The translations under genes were made by a program, and so were the position numbers. A stretch of 64,000 bases of DNA from an uncultured Sulfurovum sp. (GTDB lineage Bacteria; Campylobacterota; Campylobacteria; Campylobacterales; Sulfurovaceae), in assembly GCA_902727895.1 (NCBI GenBank), contig CACVAP010000061.1:1-64000 (forward strand), written 5' to 3'. Under the pieces are notes generated by a model, which had not been told where the DNA came from, searched no databases, and saw nothing but the letters and a program-made list of their open reading frames with translations. Each line of letters opens with the position of its first letter. The first letter of the stretch is position 1. Below, piece after piece: positions 53,232-62,256 of the stretch.

Positions 53232-53552
53232 TAAGTCATTATGGGTAGTAGATAATTTATCTACTACACTTTTGAATCTCCAATAATTATTTCTGTTACA
53301 AATTGTAATTATTTATTTTATATTCTTTTTTCTCTTTCTTCTTCTTAACTATTTTTATATTTTCTATTGTATGAAAGCACTATATTGTAGTATTTGCTAG
53401 TACTTTAGATCTGATTAAACTTATAATATATATAAGTATAAATTATTGTTACTATTTGTAATAAATTATTTAACTAATCAGGCAATTTTTATCTTCTGTT
53501 AAAGTTTTCTGCGTTATCATCAATATATCAAAACATTTAAAAGGATACACAT
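53232..53552 (+). other. AT-rich intergenic stretch between Rieske and sulfide dehydrogenase genes
   Basis: No gene is seen. It holds the hairpin at 53245-53267 and a TATAAT at 53422-53427, 126 nt before the sulfide dehydrogenase start. If that box is used, the transcript has a long leader. Otherwise the region is featureless. Confidence 0.5.
53245..53273 (+). terminator. hairpin after the Rieske gene
   Basis: A perfect 10-bp stem (GTAGTAGATA, TATCTACTAC) with a 3-nt loop spans 53245-53267, followed by the short T run in ACTTTTG. It starts 14 bp beyond the stop codon and may separate this gene from the sulfide dehydrogenase transcript. Confidence 0.6.
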
Positions 53553-54899
53553 ATGAGTATGGAAAGAAGAGACTTATTCAAATTAGCAGGTGTTGCAGCA
53601 GCAGTAGCTGTAGTTCCTGCAGTAGTTACAACTGAAGCTAAAGCAGACAAAGCAGCGAAAACATCTGGTAAATCAGTTGTTATCATTGGTGGTGGTTGGG
53701 GTGGACTTACCATGGCTAAAGAAATTAAGAAACAAGACAAAACAGTTGAAGTAACAGTTGTTGAGAAAAAAGATATTTTTATGTCTTGTCCTGTATCTAA
53801 CCTTTACCTTGGTGGTTTAGAGAGCATGAGTCTTGCTCAACTTACACATGACTACTATGCACCTGCTCAAGAACATGGTTATAACTTTCACCAAGGTGAA
53901 GTAACAGCTATTGACAGAAAAGCTAAGACAATTACTACTACAAGTGGTGATATTTCGTATGATATCCTTGTACTTTCTCCAGGTATTGCTTATGATTACG
54001 AAAAACAATTCCCAACATGGGATGCAGCTAAAATTAATGCAGTAGCACATGCTTGTCCAGCAGCATTAATGCCAGGTTCAGAACACCTTGCACTTAAAAG
54101 ACAACTTGACAACATGGATGATGGTAATGTTATTATTGTTCCACCAGAGTCAGGTAAATTTAGATGTCCACCAGCTCCATATGAGAGAACTGCGATGGTA
54201 GCTAACTACATGAAAAAAGAAGGAATCAAAGGTAAAGTTATCGTTCTTGATAAAAGACCTGGTAAATTTGCTAAAGCAGCAGCATTTAAAGAGTCTTGGA
54301 AAGATGCATTTGCAGACATTATTGACTACAGAGGTTCTACTACTGTTACTGATGTTGATACAGCTAAAAACACTATTACATATACTGATGGTGAAGGTAA
54401 ATCTCATACAGAAGAGTACCAAGTATGTTCACTAATGCCAATTAACAAATGTTCTCCAATCACAACTATGGCTGGAATTAAAACTAATGGTGCTGGTTAT
54501 GCAGCAATGGAAGGTTATACATTCCGTTCAGCATCTGATAAAAATGTTTATGTTATTGGTGATGCAGTTGGACATAAAATTCCACCATCAGGTCAAACAG
54601 CTATCTGGGGTGCTAAAAGAGCAGCAGGTCAAGTAGTTGATCAAATTAATGGTAAGAAAAATGATCCAGTTGCTGGTTTACCAGAAAAAGCAGCTAACGT
54701 ATGTTACTCAATGGTAAATGGTGCTCCTGAAGAAGCGATTATGGTAACTCATACATTCTCTGCTGACGAATCTGGTGTACTTAAAGGTAAGGGTGCTGTT
54801 CCAAAGCCTAAAGATGGAAACGGTAAATTTAGATCAGAAGGTGTTGGTAAAGCACTTCACGAATGGTATAACGGTTCAATCAGAGAGATGTTCTCTTAG
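53553..54899 (+). CDS. fccB: FccB-like sulfide dehydrogenase flavoprotein
   Basis: FAD-dependent sulfide-oxidising subunit of the flavocytochrome c sulfide dehydrogenase family, 448 aa. A TAT-type signal (MERRDLFKLAGVAAAVAVV) implies periplasmic location. VVIIGGGWGGLTMAKEI binds FAD. FMSCPVSNLYLGG contains Cys79, equivalent to the cysteine covalently tethering FAD in Allochromatium FccB. FRCPPAPYERT (Cys205) and the later CSLMPINKC supply candidate redox cysteines. VYVIGDAVG is the second FAD-contact motif. No cytochrome subunit gene (fccA) is adjacent, so the electron acceptor is elsewhere, perhaps including the Rieske protein. Confidence 0.88.
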   Translation: MSMERRDLFKLAGVAAAVAVVPAVVTTEAKADKAAKTSGKSVVIIGGGWGGLTMAKEIKKQDKTVEVTVVEKKDIFMSCPVSNLYLGGLESMSLAQLTHDYYAPAQEHGYNFHQGEVTAIDRKAKTITTTSGDISYDILVLSPGIAYDYEKQFPTWDAAKINAVAHACPAALMPGSEHLALKRQLDNMDDGNVIIVPPESGKFRCPPAPYERTAMVANYMKKEGIKGKVIVLDKRPGKFAKAAAFKESWKDAFADIIDYRGSTTVTDVDTAKNTITYTDGEGKSHTEEYQVCSLMPINKCSPITTMAGIKTNGAGYAAMEGYTFRSASDKNVYVIGDAVGHKIPPSGQTAIWGAKRAAGQVVDQINGKKNDPVAGLPEKAANVCYSMVNGAPEEAIMVTHTFSADESGVLKGKGAVPKPKDGNGKFRSEGVGKALHEWYNGSIREMFS

Positions 54900-55251
54900 T
54901 AGAAGCTTTTTGATTCTTTACACTTATCTCTTTGAGGTAAGTGTAGCCATGCATTTATATATACTTCGTTATTCCCTCAAAAAATCAATTATCACAATTT
55001 AAAAACATATCTATTTTTCTTATTTTTCATCGTTCTAGAATATGATGAACTCTCATGATTCTGAATAGGTTTGAATATTATGTTATTGCTGAGAGTGTAT
55101 TGTCTTGGTTACTGTTGTCTTTAATTTAAGTAGAGTTTTCTATAGATAAATAGGGGATATGGGCTATCCTGATTTTTATTTTGGGAATAGTATATAGTTT
55201 TGCTAAAAGAGATTAATTATTTGACTGATATAGAGGGAGAATATAATTTAG
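54900..55251. other. gene-free stretch before tandem tRNA genes
   Basis: No gene is supported. A hairpin of 11 bp with one G-U pair (54919-54945, TACACTTATCT / AGGTAAGTGTA) follows the sulfide dehydrogenase gene and may act as its 3' end; no T tract follows it. The rest is AT-rich without evident structure. Confidence 0.5.
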
Positions 55252-55326
55252 TGGTGACCCCTAGGAGATTTGAACTCCTGTAACATGGATGAAAACCATG
55301 GATCCTAACCGTTAGACGAAGGGGCC
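55252..55326 (-). tRNA. tRNA-Glu (anticodon TTC)
   Basis: 75 bp on the minus strand. The acceptor stem pairs GGCCCCT with AGGGGTC (one G-U pair). The anticodon stem CATGG/CCATG holds the loop TTTTCAT with TTC at positions 34-36. The T-arm carries GTTCAAATC. The discriminator is A and CCA is encoded. It is identical to the copy 104 bp away. Confidence 0.95.
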
Positions 55327-55355
55327 ACTAAAATAAAAAAGTTACAAGCTATAGA

Positions 55356-55430
55356 TGGTGACCCCTAGGAGATTTGAACTCCTGTAACATGGATGAAAAC
55401 CATGGATCCTAACCGTTAGACGAAGGGGCC
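55356..55430 (-). tRNA. tRNA-Glu (anticodon TTC), second copy
   Basis: Identical in sequence and orientation to the copy at 55252-55326, with a 29-bp spacer between them. It lies first in the direction of transcription. The CCA is encoded. Confidence 0.95.
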
Positions 55431-55505
55431 ATTAACAGCTTGTGGACGAAATTATAACTAAAAATACTTAAAGTAATCTTAAATATTAATGAAAATAAAA
55501 TTTGA

Positions 55506-55511
55506 TATAAT
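55506..55511 (+). promoter_or_regulatory. -10 box for the lipoprotein-nfo operon
   Basis: TATAAT lies 33 nt before the ATG at 55544. AGAAGG is the likely ribosome-binding site. Confidence 0.5.
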
Positions 55512-55543
55512 ATCCACATTAATCAAACAGAAGGTTCAAAAAG

Positions 55544-56026
55544 ATGTTGAAAAAATTATTACTTATTATTACGCTTGCTTTTGCTTTAACGGCATGTACA
55601 GGAAAAGATGCGAAGAAGCAAGAAAGTGCTTTTATTGTTATGAAGACTGAGAAGATAAAATTTGCCGATATGGGTTTTATTTACAATAGTCCTTCTTTAT
55701 TAAAAGTCGAAGTTTATGCTGCTGGACAACCTTTGGTTGATTTACAAATTCATGATGAAAATATTTGTTTATCATTACTGAAATGTATGGATAAGAAAGA
55801 TTTTAATAAAGATGTTTTAGTGGCTGAATACCCAGTGACTTTATTAGAAAATATATTTAGAGCTAAACCAATTTTTTCTGAAAAAAATTTAGAGAAAGTA
55901 GAAGGTGGATTCCAGCAGAAGATAAGCAAAGAAGGTGTTTATGATATATCGTATTCAGTGGTAAGTGGTAATAGAGTTTTTCGTGATACAATAAGTAAAA
56001 TTTTAATCAAAGTGAGAGAGCAATAA
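55544..56026 (+). CDS. small lipoprotein upstream of nfo
   Basis: 160-aa lipoprotein; the signal ends [12 protein letters not shown] with the acylated Cys18. The mature part is mixed alpha/beta with two further cysteines close together ([13 protein letters not shown], about 77-89). It ends with strand-like [18 protein letters not shown]. This organisation resembles small Campylobacterota lipoproteins encoded before nfo; function unknown. Its stop shares one base with the nfo start. Confidence 0.7.
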   Translation: MLKKLLLIITLAFALTACTGKDAKKQESAFIVMKTEKIKFADMGFIYNSPSLLKVEVYAAGQPLVDLQIHDENICLSLLKCMDKKDFNKDVLVAEYPVTLLENIFRAKPIFSEKNLEKVEGGFQQKISKEGVYDISYSVVSGNRVFRDTISKILIKVREQ

Positions 56027-56916
56027 TGAAATTTGTAGGTGCACATGTAAGCGCAAGTGGTGGAGTAGATAATGCTCCTTTAAATGCTATGAAAATAGGG
56101 GCAAAAGCATTTGCTCTTTTTACTAAAAATCAAAGACAATGGGTTGCTAAGCCTTTAGAAGAGAAGATGATTGAGAGTTTTAAAGCCAATCTTGAAAAGT
56201 CAGGTGTGTCTCCTAAACATGTACTTCCTCATGATAGTTATTTAATTAATCTTGGGCATCCTGAAATAGAGAAGCTAGAGAAGTCTAGAGAGGCTTTTAT
56301 TGATGAATTAGAACGTTGTGAACTCTTAGGCTTAGAATTGCTAAATTTTCACCCTGGAAGCCATTTAGTGAAAGTTGGGAAAAAAGATCCAGAATATGCT
56401 GACAAAATTATGGAAGCAGAGTTAAATTGTTTAGATGTTATTGCTGAGTCGTTAAATATAGCCATTGAAAAAACAAAAGGTATGAATGTTAAGTTGGTTA
56501 TTGAAAATACAGCTGGACAGGGAAGTAACTTAGGTTATAAGTTTGAGCATCTAGCACATATTATTAATAAAGTAGAAGATAAGAGTAGAGTAGGGGTTTG
56601 TTTGGACACTTGTCATACTTTTACAGGTGGTTATGACTTACGTACACGTGAAGCTTATGATACGACTATGAATGAGTTTGAACGTTTGGTTGGGTTTGAG
56701 TATTTGTCTGCCATGCATATTAATGATTCAAAACCAAAACTTGGATCTCGTGTTGATAGACATCATTCTTTAGGTGAAGGTGAAATTGGTTGGGATACAT
56801 TTAGGTTTATTATGAATGACGAACGCATGAATGACATTCCTTTAGTTTTAGAAACAATAGATGAAAGCATTTGGGATAGAGAGATAGAAGCTTTGTATGA
56901 CATGGTTGAAAAGTAG
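56026..56916 (+). CDS. nfo: endonuclease IV (AP endonuclease)
   Basis: Zinc-dependent AP endonuclease of base-excision repair, 296 aa, TIM barrel. Metal-ligand segments are all present: [58 protein letters not shown] and LVLETID. It starts on the last base of the lipoprotein stop codon (TAATG) and is the second gene of that operon. Confidence 0.97.
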   Translation: MKFVGAHVSASGGVDNAPLNAMKIGAKAFALFTKNQRQWVAKPLEEKMIESFKANLEKSGVSPKHVLPHDSYLINLGHPEIEKLEKSREAFIDELERCELLGLELLNFHPGSHLVKVGKKDPEYADKIMEAELNCLDVIAESLNIAIEKTKGMNVKLVIENTAGQGSNLGYKFEHLAHIINKVEDKSRVGVCLDTCHTFTGGYDLRTREAYDTTMNEFERLVGFEYLSAMHINDSKPKLGSRVDRHHSLGEGEIGWDTFRFIMNDERMNDIPLVLETIDESIWDREIEALYDMVEK

Positions 56917-57029
56917 AATTTATAGGCTATTTTATCTTTTCTGTACCACTTGGTTCATAATTTAAATTAACGTTCAGTTCATCTTGATACCATATAGTGA
57001 ATGAATTTAAATTAGTATGGAGTACAAGA

Positions 57030-59429
57030 ATGCATAAAAAGTTAGAAAACATAATGAGTCGCTTTGGCTCATTTATTCATGATAATCCTTTTAAGGTCTT
57101 GTTAATACTGGTAGTTTTACTTGCCTTTCCAATCTCTCATGTACCACAAATAAAGATGGATACCTCAACAGAAGGTTTTATGCACCCAGATGATCCAGTT
57201 TTATTAACATACAATGACTTTCGGGCACAGTTTGGACGTGATGAACGTATTATCTTAGCGATGGAGAGTGATAACGTCTTTAGCATTGACTTTTTATCTA
57301 AGTTAAAAAGAATGCACAAAGAGATTGAGTCAAGTGTTCCTTACATTGACGATGTTACTTCTCTCTATAATGTGAGAAATACACGTGGTGAAGGCGATAA
57401 GCTTATTACCGATGACCTTCTCGAAAAATTTCCGACAACCCAAGCAGAAGTAGCTGAGATTAAAAAACATGCCATGGCATCTCATTTTTACAAAGATTTA
57501 TTGATAAGTCAAAATGGGAAGATGACTACGATGGTTATTGAAACTGATGCTTACACCCATATTGGTGAAACAGAAGTTTCAGTAGAAGATGAGTTTTCAG
57601 AAGGTTTTGAGGATGAAGCCACACAAAATAGCGTTGAAGAGAAAGTATTTTTAACAGATCAAGAGAATTCTGAGTTACTCGCTAAAATTACTGAGATTGC
57701 AGACAAGTATAGGGCTGAGGGTTTAAAAATCTATATGGCAGGTTCTCCAGCTGTAAACAATGCACTTAAAGCACAAATGAAAGCAGATATGCAGAAGTTT
57801 ATGCGTATTACCTTCTTAATAATTTTGGTTTTCTTATTTATTGTTTTCAAACGTTTCTCGGCTGTTTTCTATCCTTTAATGGTTATTCTCTTCTCACTTC
57901 TTGCAACAGTTGGAACCATGGCTTGGGCAGGGGTTGCATTTAAGCTTCCAACTCAGATTGTGCCTTCATTACTCCTAGCTGTTTCTGTTGGGGCAACGGT
58001 GCATATTTTGTCGGTCTTCTTTGACAGGTTTAATGAGAGTGGTGACAAAAAAGGAGCTTTGTCTTATACCCTAGGACATTCAGGTCTTGCTATTGCTATG
58101 ACATCCATTACAACAGCTATTGGGGTCGGTACTTTTGCAGGTTCACAAGTTGCGCCTATTTCTGATCTTGGTATATTTGCTTCTTTGGGGGTGATGATTT
58201 CATTGCTATTGACGTTAACATTATTACCAGCACTTTTAAGTATTACTAAACTGAAACCAAAAACGAAAAGAGAAGCTGGGAGAATAGATCAACTGATGAA
58301 AAGGTTAGCAAGAATTCCAGTGTATCATACAAAAGCTGTACTGATTACCAGTACTGTTCTTGTGCTGCTTTCCCTCGTAGCAGCGACACAGGTAAAACTT
58401 TCGCATAATCCCTTGAATTGGTTTCAACCAGACAACATAAATCGTGTTTCTACGGAAGTGATTGATGCGAAGATGAATGGTACTGTTACCATTGAAGTAG
58501 TGGTGGACACAGGAAAAGTAAATGGTTGGTACAGTCCAGAAAAACTAGCGATATTAAATACTTTCTCTGAACAGATGGAGGCGTACCAAGATACGTTTAC
58601 GCATATAGGAAAAGTTGTATCATTAGCAACGATTGTGAAAGAAACAAACAGAGCATTACATGAGAACAAAGAAGAGTTTTATACCATTCCGAGTGATGCT
58701 AATTTAATTTCTCAAGAATTGTTGTTGTTTGAAAACTCAGGTTCAGATGACTTAGAAGATGTTGTTGACTCACAGTTCCAAAAAGCAAGAATTACATTGA
58801 AGTTGCCTTGGCAAGATAGTATTGAATCAGAAGATGTTTTAGCTTATGTTAAGAGTGAGTCGGCAAAAGCATTTAAAGATGATAAAGTTGAGATTACAGG
58901 AATGGTTCCTTTACTGAGTAATACTTTTTCTCAGTCAGTTCGTTCGTCTGTTGTAACCTATGCTTTGGCAGGTGTTGCCATTTCATTTATGATGATGTTG
59001 ATTTTAGGTTCAGTTAGATTAGGGCTTTTAAGTATGATTCCAAACTTAGTACCAATTATCATGGGTTTAGGTGTTATGTACATTGGAAGTATGTCTTTAG
59101 ATATGTTTACACTCCTGATTGGGTCGATTGCGATTGGATTGGCTGTAGATGACACCATACATTTTATGCACAATTTTAGAAGATACTACTTAGAGAGTAA
59201 AGACAGTGCAAAAGCAATGGAGCAAACGTTTTTTACTACGGGTAAAGCAATGGTTATTACAACCATCGTCTTGTCCTTAGGTTTCTTTGCCTACATAGCT
59301 GCCTATATGATTTCGGTACAAAATTTTGGAATCATTACAGGTTCAGTTATTATTTTTGCACTGTTAGCTGACTTGTTTTTAGCCCCAGCACTGATGGTGC
59401 TGGCTGCTAAACGTGGTTGGATTAAATAA
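57030..59429 (+). CDS. RND/MMPL-family exporter
   Basis: 799 aa from the ATG at 57030, which has GGAG 8 nt upstream (a start at 56997 would add 11 residues). Two RND halves are seen, each with a large periplasmic loop and a helical bundle, and IGLAVDDTIHFMHNFRRYY near the C-terminus is the conserved MMPL motif. It resembles the RND gene at 11338 but with different neighbours: a LolA-like protein 27 bp downstream and then a DUF1302 barrel. This gene trio is common in proteobacteria and is suspected of exporting lipid or hydrophobic material to the outer membrane. Confidence 0.85.
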   Translation: MHKKLENIMSRFGSFIHDNPFKVLLILVVLLAFPISHVPQIKMDTSTEGFMHPDDPVLLTYNDFRAQFGRDERIILAMESDNVFSIDFLSKLKRMHKEIESSVPYIDDVTSLYNVRNTRGEGDKLITDDLLEKFPTTQAEVAEIKKHAMASHFYKDLLISQNGKMTTMVIETDAYTHIGETEVSVEDEFSEGFEDEATQNSVEEKVFLTDQENSELLAKITEIADKYRAEGLKIYMAGSPAVNNALKAQMKADMQKFMRITFLIILVFLFIVFKRFSAVFYPLMVILFSLLATVGTMAWAGVAFKLPTQIVPSLLLAVSVGATVHILSVFFDRFNESGDKKGALSYTLGHSGLAIAMTSITTAIGVGTFAGSQVAPISDLGIFASLGVMISLLLTLTLLPALLSITKLKPKTKREAGRIDQLMKRLARIPVYHTKAVLITSTVLVLLSLVAATQVKLSHNPLNWFQPDNINRVSTEVIDAKMNGTVTIEVVVDTGKVNGWYSPEKLAILNTFSEQMEAYQDTFTHIGKVVSLATIVKETNRALHENKEEFYTIPSDANLISQELLLFENSGSDDLEDVVDSQFQKARITLKLPWQDSIESEDVLAYVKSESAKAFKDDKVEITGMVPLLSNTFSQSVRSSVVTYALAGVAISFMMMLILGSVRLGLLSMIPNLVPIIMGLGVMYIGSMSLDMFTLLIGSIAIGLAVDDTIHFMHNFRRYYLESKDSAKAMEQTFFTTGKAMVITTIVLSLGFFAYIAAYMISVQNFGIITGSVIIFALLADLFLAPALMVLAAKRGWIK

Positions 59430-59456
59430 ATTAAATTACAAATAAAGGATTATAAA

Positions 59457-60257
59457 ATGAAAGCAAAAAAAATATTATTTTTATTAGGAGTAGGAGCAAC
59501 GCTTCTTACGACAAGTGCCATCGCAGATAATGTAGATGCAAGAGCGATTATGGAGAAAGTTGATGCCCGTGATGATGGAAAAACATTAGAGCAGGATATG
59601 TTGATGATACTTATTGACAAAAATGGGAATGAGCGTACACGTGACTTAAAGTCTTATGGAAAAGATTTTGGAGAAGATGAGCATAGAACACTTTTTTTCA
59701 AAAGCCCAGCCGATGTTAAAAATACAGCTTTTTTAACCTATGATTATGATGATGGTGCGAAAGATGATGACCAATGGTTATACCTACCAGCACTTAAAAA
59801 AGTAAAAAGAATTCCTTCTACGGATAAGAGTTCAAGTTTTATGGGTTCAGACTTTTCATACTTTGACATGACGGATCGTGACTTAGAGAATTATGACTTT
59901 AAGATTTTAAAAGAGACAAAAGTTCGTGGACATGATGCATGGATGATAGAGTCAACACCAAATAACCAAGATGTGATTGATGAGTCAGGGTATGAAAAGA
60001 CCATTGCCATTGTAAGAAAAGACAATTATATGGTTGTTCGTGCCATTAACTTTATGACCAATGGTAAGAAAAAGTATCTTGACCTTACAAAAATACATGA
60101 AGAGAATGGCATTTGGTTGGTAGATGAAATGACCATGACGACTAAAAAAGGTAAGAGTACTGTACATAAAACGACTTTGTCTTTTGATAACATCAAGTTA
60201 AATGGAGGCATAGAAGATGGTGTATTTACAACTAGAAGACTTGAAAAAGGTTTATAA
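59457..60257 (+). CDS. LolA-like outer-membrane lipoprotein-sorting protein
   Basis: 266-aa periplasmic protein of the LolA-like PF17131 type, with a signal peptide of about 23 residues (LLTTSAIADN). MLMILIDKNGNERTRDLKSY starts the sheet that in LolA cups a lipid; SSFMGSDFSYFDMTDRDLENYDF and YLPALKKVKRIPS are family segments. It probably carries a hydrophobic ligand between the RND protein and the outer membrane. Its stop overlaps the next start by one base. Confidence 0.85.
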   Translation: MKAKKILFLLGVGATLLTTSAIADNVDARAIMEKVDARDDGKTLEQDMLMILIDKNGNERTRDLKSYGKDFGEDEHRTLFFKSPADVKNTAFLTYDYDDGAKDDDQWLYLPALKKVKRIPSTDKSSSFMGSDFSYFDMTDRDLENYDFKILKETKVRGHDAWMIESTPNNQDVIDESGYEKTIAIVRKDNYMVVRAINFMTNGKKKYLDLTKIHEENGIWLVDEMTMTTKKGKSTVHKTTLSFDNIKLNGGIEDGVFTTRRLEKGL

Positions 60258-61684
60258 TGTTTAGAACTTCTAGGGTCGGCTTTCGCCGACAGTTAATAAG
60301 TTCATGTCTTTTAATCTCTACGCTAAATGCAGAAAACTTAGATGACCTTTTAGAGGGTTTTGATGATGCACCTAAACAAGTTGAAACTCTTAAAGCAGTA
60401 GCCAAAGAGACTAAGGTTGAAGATGACTTGATGGATGGATTTGATGATGCGACAAGTTCAGAAAGTACCCTAAAGAAAACACCCGAACTTGTTAAAGCGA
60501 AGGATGAAAAGTCACTAGGATTTTTATCTGGCGTAACAGGTAAGCTAACAGAACAAATGGCTTTTGCTTATGGTGATGATGCTCCTCATGACAATATCTC
60601 TTCTTTAAAATCTTCATTACTTTTAGACTACGAACATAAGTTTGACAATGGTTTTAGAGTAAAGACCAATGCGAAAGCATATTATGATGCCATTTACGGC
60701 ATACGAGGACGTGATAAATACTCGAAAGATGAGTTAGATGAGCTAGAGAGTGAAGTAGAGCTTTTTGATGCGTATGTTGAGGGTTCTTTAACTGATAACC
60801 TAGATATGAAACTCGGTCGGCAAGTAGTGGTTTGGGGTCGTTCTGATACCATTCGTATTACTGATGTACTAAACCCTTTAGATAATCGTCGTCCAGGTAT
60901 GGTTGATATTGAAGACTTGCGTTTGCCAGTGGCGATGGCAAAGTTTGATTATTTTGTAGGTGATTGGCGTGTCACGCCTATGGCTGTGTTGGAACAACGT
61001 TTTTCTAAAAATCCAGCAGCAGGTTCAGCTTTTAATCCAAGTCCAAATGCTATAGACCATAATGACTATTCAGACGTAACGCCTGCTTTAAGTATTGGGG
61101 CTGAGTTCTCTGGTTGGGATGTGAACTTTTATGCTGCGAATACACGTGATGATGCTGGTTATTTTTCTAATGGAAAATTACAACATGACAAAACAAAAAT
61201 GTTCGGTGCAGCTGTCAATGTTCTCAGTGGCTCATGGTTACTCAAAGGGGAACTGGCACACTTTGATGGCTTGAAATATACTAATATAAAAGATAAAGAG
61301 TTTAAAAGAATAGATGGTCTTGTTGGTGTTGAATATAATGGAATATCAGATACTTTAATTTCTTATGATGCTTCTGTACGAAAGTTGAATGATTATGATA
61401 CACGTTTAAAAAACTTAGCCGTAGAAGTAAAAGAAGAGACGTATCAACATGCCTTTCGTGTGAGTTCTGACTTTATGAATGCAACGTTAAAAGGAAATTA
61501 TCTACTTTCTTTGTTTGGCTCTAAGTTTGATGAGGGTGGTTTTCAACGGGCATGGGTGAAGTATGATATTTCGGATGGTATCTTTGCAAATGTTGGTGTG
61601 GTAGATTACATTGGTGGTTCGGAACGTTTTGATGCTGTGTCAAATAATGATATGGTATTTTTGGATGTTTCTTATAGTTTTTAA
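60257..61684 (+). CDS. DUF1302-family outer-membrane barrel protein
   Basis: 475 aa. The signal peptide has an unusual Arg-rich start (RTSRVGFRRQ) encoded by a GTCGGC/GCCGAC palindrome, then SSCLLISTLNAEN. A linker with two similar acidic motifs (LLEGFDDAP, LMDGFDDAT) precedes the barrel. DUF1302 hallmarks include LGRQVVVWGRSDTIRITDVLNPLDNRRPG. The C-terminus ends MVFLDVSYSF with a terminal Phe, the usual barrel-assembly signal. It is the outer-membrane partner of the RND and LolA-like proteins. Confidence 0.85.
   Translation: MFRTSRVGFRRQLISSCLLISTLNAENLDDLLEGFDDAPKQVETLKAVAKETKVEDDLMDGFDDATSSESTLKKTPELVKAKDEKSLGFLSGVTGKLTEQMAFAYGDDAPHDNISSLKSSLLLDYEHKFDNGFRVKTNAKAYYDAIYGIRGRDKYSKDELDELESEVELFDAYVEGSLTDNLDMKLGRQVVVWGRSDTIRITDVLNPLDNRRPGMVDIEDLRLPVAMAKFDYFVGDWRVTPMAVLEQRFSKNPAAGSAFNPSPNAIDHNDYSDVTPALSIGAEFSGWDVNFYAANTRDDAGYFSNGKLQHDKTKMFGAAVNVLSGSWLLKGELAHFDGLKYTNIKDKEFKRIDGLVGVEYNGISDTLISYDASVRKLNDYDTRLKNLAVEVKEETYQHAFRVSSDFMNATLKGNYLLSLFGSKFDEGGFQRAWVKYDISDGIFANVGVVDYIGGSERFDAVSNNDMVFLDVSYSF
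60276..60291. repeat. short GC-rich palindrome inside the signal-peptide coding region
   Basis: GTCGGC and GCCGAC form a perfect 6-bp stem with a TTTC loop. It is much richer in GC than its surroundings and encodes V-G-F-R-R of the n-region. It looks like a REP-type palindrome unit. Confidence 0.6.
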
Positions 61685-61770
61685 GAGTAAAAATAGAAAA
61701 GATATTTTTCTAAAGTTTTAACAAGTTCTCATAAGTTATCATACATTAAAATGAAAAATTGGGAGAATAG

Positions 61771-62211
61771 ATGAAGAAAGTGTTATTATTTACAAGTATG
61801 GTAGTATTATTTGTTGGGTGTGAGACGGGTGTTAAAAATAAAGAAGTTAGTAATGAACCCGTATTATCTGGGATTGTTGATCGAACGGATCTTGGCACAC
61901 AACGTTTGCCCAGTGTGATTAATAAGTCAGAACAAAAAGCTAATGGCACTAGTTCCAATAAAATATTTTCAAAATCTGCACAGCCAGGGTTTTATTTACA
62001 AATGGCTGTATTTGCAAAAAACAAACCAACTAAAGCTTTTTTAAAACCTTTAGATAGCTCAATATTTCCTTATATAGTTTTAAATAAATATAATAAAGAC
62101 TATGTGTTAATTGGTGCATATAAGTCTTATAATGAAGCTAAAAGTAAAGCGCCTTCAGTGAAAGCTAGATTAGGTAAACAGACATTTGTGGTGCAAGTTC
62201 TTAGACCATAA
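61771..62211 (+). CDS. lipoprotein with SPOR-like domain
   Basis: 146-aa lipoprotein; the signal ends VVLFVGCETG with the acylated Cys17. A polar linker of about 55 residues leads to a C-terminal SPOR-like domain (FYLQMAVFAKNKPTKAFL, VLIGAYKSYNEAKSK, LGKQTFVVQVL). SPOR domains bind denuded glycan strands at division septa, so it may act in cell division or wall remodelling. It has its own GGGAG ribosome-binding site and lies 45 bp before rimO. Confidence 0.75.
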   Translation: MKKVLLFTSMVVLFVGCETGVKNKEVSNEPVLSGIVDRTDLGTQRLPSVINKSEQKANGTSSNKIFSKSAQPGFYLQMAVFAKNKPTKAFLKPLDSSIFPYIVLNKYNKDYVLIGAYKSYNEAKSKAPSVKARLGKQTFVVQVLRP

Positions 62212-62219
62212 AAGTTAGC

Positions 62220-62225
62220 TATAAT
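62220..62225 (+). promoter_or_regulatory. -10 box for rimO-tilS
   Basis: TATAAT lies 32 nt before the rimO GTG start. TTGGAG is the likely ribosome-binding site. Confidence 0.5.
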
Positions 62226-62256
62226 TCGAAAAAATTCGATAATTTGGAGAACAAAC

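Noticed and set aside
53274-53285. 12-nt match (GAATCTCCAATA) between CRISPR spacer 2 (7018-7029) and the region after the Rieske gene
   Set aside because: Only 12 of 38 spacer bases match and the shared part is the palindromic AATCTCCAA core. This is too short to call a self-targeting protospacer.
53422-53427. TATAAT 126 nt upstream of the sulfide dehydrogenase gene
   Set aside because: Plausible as a promoter, but TATAAT-like words are frequent in this AT-rich gap. It is noted only within the intergenic entry.
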